Assembly (NCBI GenBank): GCA_022846075.1 | Contig: AP025582.1 | Coordinates: forward strand, 2,418,001-2,482,000 | Reading direction: 5' to 3' | DNA: 64,000 nucleotides | Source of the DNA: Oscillospiraceae bacterium | Lineage (GTDB): Bacteria > Bacillota > Clostridia > Oscillospirales > Oscillospiraceae | Shown here: piece by piece, positions 59,565-64,000 of the stretch | Layout of the letters: each line of letters starts with the position of its first letter | Numbering within the stretch: position 1 is the first letter of the stretch | Notes under the pieces: generated by a model | The model's database searches: none | What the model was told of the DNA's origin: nothing | Seen by the model: only the letters and a program-made list of their open reading frames with translations | Program-made: the position numbers and the translations under genes

Positions 59565-62084
59565 ATGTTTTACGGATTTGTAATCACCGAGGCAGGAAAC
59601 AGCCTGCTGGCCAGCATGGTGGCGGGCCAAACCCTGACCATCACAAAGGCGGTCATGGGCGAGGGCACCGCAGACAACGCGGAGGCCGCCCGGAAGTTGA
59701 CAAACCTGATCACCCCGGGGCCGGAGGCCACCAGCACCGAGCCGACGGTGGACGGGAACAACGTCAACATGATCGTGGAGTATCGGTCCGACCTGAACGG
59801 CGGCCTGCAGGAAGGGTTCTGGATCGGTGAATTTGGCATTTTCGGCAAGGTAGGGAACGGCGCGGAAACCATGATCGGGTACGGTTCCCTGGGCGACGCC
59901 AAGCAGTACGTGAGCGCCTACGTGGCCGGGGCCGCCCCGGACGTGCGCCGGTATCCCGTTTCCATCACCGTCACCACCGGGATCCAGGTTGATGTGGCAT
60001 ACCCGGCGGAGGCGTGGATGACCGCCGAGGACGTGGCGGAATACTTCAACCAGACATTGAAACCCGACCTGGAGGAGAGCCTGCAGGACCTGATCGACGA
60101 CCACAACGAGGACCCGGACGCCCACGGCGGCGCCCTGGAGGGCAAGCAGGACCAGATCAAGGCGGAGGGGATCCTGAAAGGGACCAAGACCACCACCGAG
60201 GAGGGCGACACGTACAGCGTGGGCGCGGCCACGCCTGGCACCGACTACCAGGCCCCCACCAACGCCCTGACAGCGGCGGCGGCCATGACCACCCAGGACC
60301 TGATCCCCTTCTATGACGTGGCGACCGGCCAGCACAAGCGGACCACCCTGCAGGCGCTGAAAGAGGCCATCGGAGTGCAAAGCCCGGCCATCAACGTGAC
60401 CACCTGCGCGGGGGCCTCTGTGACCTGTTCGGACGGCGTGACCACCCTGGAGGGCACCGGGTCCACGGAGTTTGAACTGCCAAACGTGGGAAACTGGACC
60501 GTGACCGCCACCCTGGACGGGGAGAGCGTGTCCGAGGTGGTGGAGGTAAGCGGCGCCCTGCTGTATGAGGTGGACCTGATGATCACGAGCGGGATCGCCG
60601 TGACGGCACAGCCGGACAAGACCACCTATTTCATCGGGGAGGAGTTCGACCCGGAGGGCATGGTGGTAACGGCCACCTTTGCCGACGACACCACCGCAGA
60701 CGTGACCGAGGACTGCACCTTCTCCCCGGAAACCATGGCGGCGGGCACCCAATCCGTGACCATTACATACGTCCGGGCGGGCGTCACCAAGACCACCACG
60801 GTGGCGGTGGCGGTGCGGACCCTGGACCATATCGCCGTGACCACGCCGCCCAATAAGACGGCCTACAAGTACGGGGAAACCTTCCAGCCGGCGGGCATGG
60901 TGGTGACGGCCTACTACACCGACGAAACCAGCCGGACGGTGACGGGGTACACCTACTCCCCCACCGGCGCCCTGGACATGGACGACACCACGATCACCGT
61001 TTCCTATACGGAGGGGAGCGTGAGCAAGCAGACCACCCAGGCCATCACCGTGGCCAAGGTGCTGGAGAGTATCGAGATCACCACGCCCCCCAACAAAACC
61101 GCCTATTTCTCCGGGGAAACCTTCAACCCGGCGGGCATGGTGGTGACGGCCCACTACAACGACGGGAGCAGCGCGGCGGTGACGGGGTACACCTACTCCC
61201 CCACCGGCGCCCTGGCCACGGGCAACACCACGATCACCGTTTCCTATGCGGAGGGCGGCGTGACCAAGACGGACACCCAGGCCATCACCGTGACCGCGAT
61301 CTCCAACACCCTGAACAGCAATTCCTGGGCTACCATCAAGGCCGTTTCGGACGCCGGGCAGGGCGCCAACTACTGGGACGTAGGCGACACCAAGCAGATC
61401 ACGATCAACGGAAAGGTGGGGAATACGAACATTTCCAACCTGGCGATCAACGTGTTTATTATCGGGTTCAACCACAACGCCAGCCGGGAGGGTTCCAACC
61501 GGATCCACTTCAAGATCGGCAAAATCAGCAATACCCAGGTGGGCCTCTGTGATAGTGAATACGGAAATTATACTTCCACCTCCGGCGCGTTCACGATGAA
61601 CACCAGCAACACCAACAGCGGCGGGTGGGCCAACAGCCACATGAGAAAGACGGTGCTGGGGTCCGACGCAAGCCCCACAAGCCCCCGGGCCAACACCCTG
61701 CTGGCGGCCCTGCCGGCGGACCTCCGGGCCGTTATGAAACCGATCACCAAGTATTCGGACAACACCGGCGGCGGCAACAATACGGCCAGTTACGTGACCA
61801 GCACCACGGACTACCTGCCCCTGCTTTCGGAGTTCGAGTACCACGGCGCCCGGACCTATGCCAACAGCGCGGAGCAGAACTTCCAGCAGCAGTACGCCTA
61901 TTATCAGGCGGGCAACAGCAAGGTGCATTACAAGCACAACGCCACCGGCACGGCGGCCTATGCGTGGTGCCGGTCCGTCTATGCGGCGAGCGCGGACACT
62001 TTCTGCCTTGTCGGCACCAACGGCGACGCCTCCGCCAGCTACGCGGACCATTCCTGGGCCGTGGCCCCCGGCTTTGCGGCCTAA
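59565..62084 (+). CDS. DGR-diversified tail fibre/adhesin
   Basis: An 839-residue receptor-binding protein. Residues 1-150 are a phage tail-fibre N-terminal domain (FYGFVITEAGNSLLASMVAG, WIGEFGIFGKVGNG). Three Ig-like Big_3-type repeats follow at about 346-580. The C-terminal 255 residues resemble the DUF6273/C-type-lectin fold used as a DGR target (FKIGKISNTQVGLCDSEYGN, DYLPLLSEFEYHG, SWAVAPGF). The last 42 residues (796-837) are the variable repeat. AGGAGGAAAA precedes the ATG. It is the target of the retroelement downstream. Confidence 0.9.
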   Translation: MFYGFVITEAGNSLLASMVAGQTLTITKAVMGEGTADNAEAARKLTNLITPGPEATSTEPTVDGNNVNMIVEYRSDLNGGLQEGFWIGEFGIFGKVGNGAETMIGYGSLGDAKQYVSAYVAGAAPDVRRYPVSITVTTGIQVDVAYPAEAWMTAEDVAEYFNQTLKPDLEESLQDLIDDHNEDPDAHGGALEGKQDQIKAEGILKGTKTTTEEGDTYSVGAATPGTDYQAPTNALTAAAAMTTQDLIPFYDVATGQHKRTTLQALKEAIGVQSPAINVTTCAGASVTCSDGVTTLEGTGSTEFELPNVGNWTVTATLDGESVSEVVEVSGALLYEVDLMITSGIAVTAQPDKTTYFIGEEFDPEGMVVTATFADDTTADVTEDCTFSPETMAAGTQSVTITYVRAGVTKTTTVAVAVRTLDHIAVTTPPNKTAYKYGETFQPAGMVVTAYYTDETSRTVTGYTYSPTGALDMDDTTITVSYTEGSVSKQTTQAITVAKVLESIEITTPPNKTAYFSGETFNPAGMVVTAHYNDGSSAAVTGYTYSPTGALATGNTTITVSYAEGGVTKTDTQAITVTAISNTLNSNSWATIKAVSDAGQGANYWDVGDTKQITINGKVGNTNISNLAINVFIIGFNHNASREGSNRIHFKIGKISNTQVGLCDSEYGNYTSTSGAFTMNTSNTNSGGWANSHMRKTVLGSDASPTSPRANTLLAALPADLRAVMKPITKYSDNTGGGNNTASYVTSTTDYLPLLSEFEYHGARTYANSAEQNFQQQYAYYQAGNSKVHYKHNATGTAAYAWCRSVYAASADTFCLVGTNGDASASYADHSWAVAPGFAA
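60590..61307 (+). repeat. Three tandem Ig-like repeat units in the fibre gene
   Basis: Units of about 240 bp. Units two and three (from about 60,831 and 61,071) are alike at DNA level, sharing GGGGAAACCTTC, CCGGCGGGCATGGTGGTGAC and GGGTACACCTACTCCCCCAC. Copy number could change by recombination, altering fibre length. Confidence 0.8.
61950..62075 (+). repeat. DGR variable repeat (VR)
   Basis: 126 bp at the 3' end of the fibre gene, ending nine bases before the end of its stop codon. It aligns without gaps to the TR (offset 737). All 18 mismatches are at TR adenines (9 to G, 5 to C, 4 to T), changing 14 codons. The 3' part, CCTGGGCCGTGGCCCCCGG, is invariant and GC-rich, fitting the initiation-of-mutagenic-homing site. 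Confidence 0.95.
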
Positions 62085-62106
62085 TCCGGCGGAGCAATCG
62101 GGGAAA

Positions 62107-62132
62107 ATCCCGCCCACGGAAGTGGGCGGGAT
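62107..62132 (+). promoter_or_regulatory. GGAA-tetraloop hairpin after VR
   Basis: Perfect 11-bp stem ATCCCGCCCAC/GTGGGCGGGAT with loop GGAA, 31 bp after VR. CGGCGG (62087-62092) and CCGCCG (62134-62139) can form an outer stem. No U-run follows, so it is not a terminator. GGAA fits the GRNA loop of the DNA hairpin needed for homing in the Bordetella phage DGR. Confidence 0.85.
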
Positions 62133-62165
62133 CCCGCCGAACACACACCGAGAGGAGGGGCGGCC

Positions 62166-62624
62166 ATGTCTGTCCTGAAAAGCAAGCGATCCACCAGCAA
62201 GGCGGAGTATGTGAACCTGGCCAATGAGATTTACACGGAAACCGTGGCATTTTTGACCCGGCTTTCCGCCAGGTACGCCCGCCTGCTGGCGGAGCCGGTG
62301 GCGGCGCTGGCCGGGGAGGTGATCGACCAGACGGAAAAGGCGAACAGCATTTTTCCAAAGGGAGAGCCGAACCTGGGCCTGCGGAAAGGCCACCTGCTGG
62401 AGGCCAGGGCCGCGCTTATGGCCCTGGACGTGCGCCTGGGACACTGTTACACCATCCTGGCGCTGAACCCGCAGGGGTGCTTTACCAAGCCGGACGGGAA
62501 AAGTGTACCGCCGGCGGAGGCCACCAAGAAACTGGATGATATGTCGCAGAGCCTGGGAGAGAAGATCGACCGGGAAAACGAACTGATCCGGGCCGTTCTG
62601 GAGAGCGACCGGAAAAGAAAATAA
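62166..62624 (+). CDS. avd: Accessory variability determinant (Avd-like)
   Basis: A 152-residue, mainly helical protein predicted to be a four-helix bundle, basic, between VR and TR, where avd lies in DGRs. Segments FLTRLSARYARLLAEPVAALAGEV, GHLLEARAALMALDVRLGHCY and LDDMSQSLGEKIDRENELIRAV form the helices. In known DGRs Avd binds the reverse transcriptase and TR RNA. GAGGAGGGG precedes the ATG. Identification rests on position, size and helical pattern. Confidence 0.8.
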   Translation: MSVLKSKRSTSKAEYVNLANEIYTETVAFLTRLSARYARLLAEPVAALAGEVIDQTEKANSIFPKGEPNLGLRKGHLLEARAALMALDVRLGHCYTILALNPQGCFTKPDGKSVPPAEATKKLDDMSQSLGEKIDRENELIRAVLESDRKRK

Positions 62625-62686
62625 ATCACTGGCCATTTGGGTGTATCTCTGAAAACGTGCCGAGTGGCAGGGCGGCGGGTGCTTTG

Positions 62687-62812
62687 ACGGCGGCCAATGC
62701 GTGGTGCCGGTCCGTCAATGCGACGAACACGAACAATTTCTGCCTTGTCAACACCAACGGCGACGCCAACAACAACAACGCGAACAATTCCTGGGCCGTG
62801 GCCCCCGGATTT
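62687..62812 (+). ncRNA. DGR template repeat (TR)
   Basis: 126-bp template of the VR, 62 bp after avd. It is A-rich at variable codons (runs of AAC/AAT), giving 32 adenines. It is transcribed as part of the non-coding DGR RNA and copied with adenine-specific errors. An open frame through it is not a gene. Confidence 0.95.
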
Positions 62813-63037
62813 CACAACCCCGCGAGGGGGACGGGTCAAATGCAGTAGGAAACGAACCGGACCCTTTGTGAAAGGAGAGATACTTCCCGGGCGATAAGCC
62901 CGAAACCGCCCTTTGTGGCCCCTTCACGGACGCTGCTTGCATGGCGGGGTATTGTGCTACCCCCGTTTCATGTGAAGGGTCTACGCGGTTTAGCCGCACA
63001 CCTACACCACAACCGCACGGAGGCGCGAATACTTATT
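62813..63037 (+). ncRNA. Structured spacer between TR and RT
   Basis: Gene-free 225 bp. Predicted stems: CGGGC/GCCCG (62888-62902), CCCTTCAC (62920-62927) with GTGAAGGG (62972-62979) enclosing GGGGTA/TACCCC (62946-62963), and GCGG/CCGC (62985-62997). In known DGRs this spacer is part of the RNA needed to prime cDNA synthesis. Confidence 0.65.
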
Positions 63038-64000
63038 ATGACCAGCGAGGAGCGCCGGGAGGCGCGATACCATAGACGACAGGCCAGCCGGGAGGCGCGG
63101 CGGAGGAAACGCAGCGAGGACCTGGGCGGGATCGCCCAGGCGTTCAGTTTCCGGAAAATGTTCAAATGGGGAAAGAAGTGCTGCAACAATGTACGGTGGA
63201 AACAATCCACGCAGAACTTTGAACGGCACCTGTTTTCCGGTACGGCCCGCCGGCGGCGGGAAGTTCTATCCGGGAAGTGGCGGCCAAAGCCGGGCGCCCA
63301 CTTCCTTCTCCGGGAGCGGGGCAAGATCCGGCCCATAGACGCCCCGCACATCAACGACCGGCAGATCCACAAAACCCACACAAAGGAGGTCCTGGAGCCG
63401 CTATACACGCCGGGCATGATCCGGCGGAACGGCGCCAGCCAGAAGGGAAAGGGCCTGTCCTTCCACCATGAGGAACTGAAACGGATCCTGCGGGAGCATT
63501 TCAGGAAACATGGCCGGGAGGGTTACGTGGTCCTTATGGACCTAAAGCAGTTCTTCCCCTCCGCGCCCCATGCGGCAATCTATGAGCGCCACCGGCGCTT
63601 GATCCTGGACCCGGAGATCCGGGCGGTGGCGGACACGGTGGTGGCCGCCGTGCCGGGCGGCGTGGGTATGCCCCTGGGCGTGGAGCCGTCGCAGATGGAA
63701 ATGGTGTCCCTGCCGTCCGACGTGGACAACTGGATCGCCTGCCAACTGCGGGCGGAAGGGCCGGCCCACTATATGGACGACTACCACATGATCGCGGAAA
63801 CCAAGGAGCAGGCGGAGGCGTTCCGGGACGCCGCAACCGAGCGCATGGAGGCCATGGGGCTGACCGTGAGCCGGAGCAAAACCAGGATCGTGCCACTGTC
63901 CAAACCCTTCCGGTTCTGCAAGGTCAAATTCTACCTGACGCCCACCGGGAGGGTGATCACCCACGGGAACCGGGACGGGATGAAACGGGCGCGGCGGAAA
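63038..64000 (+). CDS. DGR reverse transcriptase (cut by window end)
   Basis: 321 residues are visible with no stop. Conserved RT motifs are VVLMDLKQFF (catalytic D168), LGVEPSQ at 213-219, which is the DGR-type [I/V/L]GxxxSQ motif instead of QGxxxSP, and the YMDD box at 245-248. The motif 2-type region is KIRPIDAPHINDRQIHK. A basic N-terminus (RRQASREARRRKR) precedes it. ATG 63038 has GGAGG 14 nt upstream, a long spacing. The family copies TR RNA with errors at A. The thumb continues beyond 64,000. Confidence 0.95.
   Translation, partial: MTSEERREARYHRRQASREARRRKRSEDLGGIAQAFSFRKMFKWGKKCCNNVRWKQSTQNFERHLFSGTARRRREVLSGKWRPKPGAHFLLRERGKIRPIDAPHINDRQIHKTHTKEVLEPLYTPGMIRRNGASQKGKGLSFHHEELKRILREHFRKHGREGYVVLMDLKQFFPSAPHAAIYERHRRLILDPEIRAVADTVVAAVPGGVGMPLGVEPSQMEMVSLPSDVDNWIACQLRAEGPAHYMDDYHMIAETKEQAEAFRDAATERMEAMGLTVSRSKTRIVPLSKPFRFCKVKFYLTPTGRVITHGNRDGMKRARRK

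Larger units (their letters stand above)
26104..64000 (+). mobile_element. Prophage with P2/Mu-like contractile tail and a DGR (right end outside window)
   Basis: A continuous + strand block of tightly packed, often overlapping genes. In order: early/modification genes, RinA-like regulator, Nu1/GpA terminase, portal, protease, capsid, connectors, sheath, tube, tape measure, baseplate, fibre, retroelement. Host-type palindromic repeats were not seen in it. The left edge is set between the mreB promoter and the first phage gene; no direct repeat for attL can be defined without the right end. Integrase, repressor and lysis genes are not in the window. Confidence 0.92.

Noticed and set aside
62107-62132. 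Hairpin after the fibre gene as a rho-independent terminator
   Set aside because: No U-run follows it, and the avd gene begins 34 bp later on the same strand.
58875-62636. 1253-codon open frame on the minus strand opposite gpI, the fibre and avd
   Set aside because: It is a shadow of the GC-rich coding bias of the opposite strand: low-complexity Gly/His/Arg/Val composition, no motifs, and it covers several recognised genes.
62657-62848. 63-codon open frame through the template repeat
   Set aside because: It mirrors the VR reading frame because TR is its template. It has no ribosome site; the region is best read as DGR RNA.
63038-64000. RT as a group II intron maturase or retron RT
   Set aside because: The LGxxxSQ motif, the adjacent TR/VR pair with adenine-only changes and the Avd-like gene point to a DGR; no intron domain V or retron RNA was seen.
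1-64000. CRISPR array, tRNA or rRNA genes
   Set aside because: No regularly spaced repeats and no tRNA cloverleaf or rRNA segments were recognised on reading; a covariance-model scan would be needed to exclude a tRNA fully.

Overview
The window is high-GC DNA from a spore-forming, Gram-positive Clostridia-type bacterium, most likely a gut Oscillospiraceae/Flavonifractor-like organism. This rests on the yqfC-yqfD-phoH-ybeY-era-yqzL-recO neighbourhood, HPr with His15 and Ser46, an SLH-anchored surface protein, FeoAB, and dispersed palindromic intergenic repeats. The taxon is an inference from gene content; there is no rRNA in the window. No tRNA gene or CRISPR array was seen.

Positions 1 to about 26,040 are chromosome: gluQ, an SLH/phosphodiester-glycosidase surface protein, hemW, an RluA-type pseudouridine synthase, a MATE exporter, a PflA-like radical SAM protein, ptsH, mutS2, feoB/feoA, the recO-to-yqfC block, a CCA-type nucleotidyltransferase, murC, a membrane protein and mreB/mbl. 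Several sigma-A-type promoters with 17-bp spacers (ptsH, murC, mreB) and clear hairpin terminators are visible. A family of short palindromic repeats occupies several intergenic gaps here and was not seen in the prophage.

From about 26,060 to the right edge is a prophage read almost entirely on the + strand. Its left part (26.1-39.4 kb) holds small unknown proteins and a large set of nucleic-acid-modification genes: an MT-A70 adenine methylase and a DPPY methylase, each carrying a run of ten G; an HUH replication initiator; a DUF4406 protein; a PAPS-reductase/DndC-like PP-loop protein overlapping a cysteine desulfurase; a DUF5131 radical-SAM-like protein; an ASCH-type protein; and a DUF1064 nuclease-like protein. 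A RinA/ArpU-type regulator and a promoter with two direct repeats lead into the late genes. These are a lambda-type head (Nu1/GpA terminase, portal, protease, capsid) and a P2/Mu-type contractile tail (sheath, tube, frameshifted chaperone, tape measure, X, D, V, PAAR, U, W, J, I, fibre). An inverted SWIM zinc-finger gene sits inside the tail operon.

The right end (59.6-64.0 kb) is a diversity-generating retroelement (DGR). A tail-fibre/adhesin gene has a C-terminal variable repeat (VR), followed by a GGAA-loop hairpin, an Avd-like gene, a template repeat (TR), a structured spacer, and a reverse transcriptase cut by the window edge. VR and TR align over 126 bp with 18 differences, all at TR adenines (18 of 32 adenines changed, 0 of 94 other bases). 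The phage therefore appears able to diversify its receptor-binding tip, and probably also to switch its methylation state through the G runs. No integrase, repressor, endolysin or holin is identifiable, so the prophage must continue past position 64,000.
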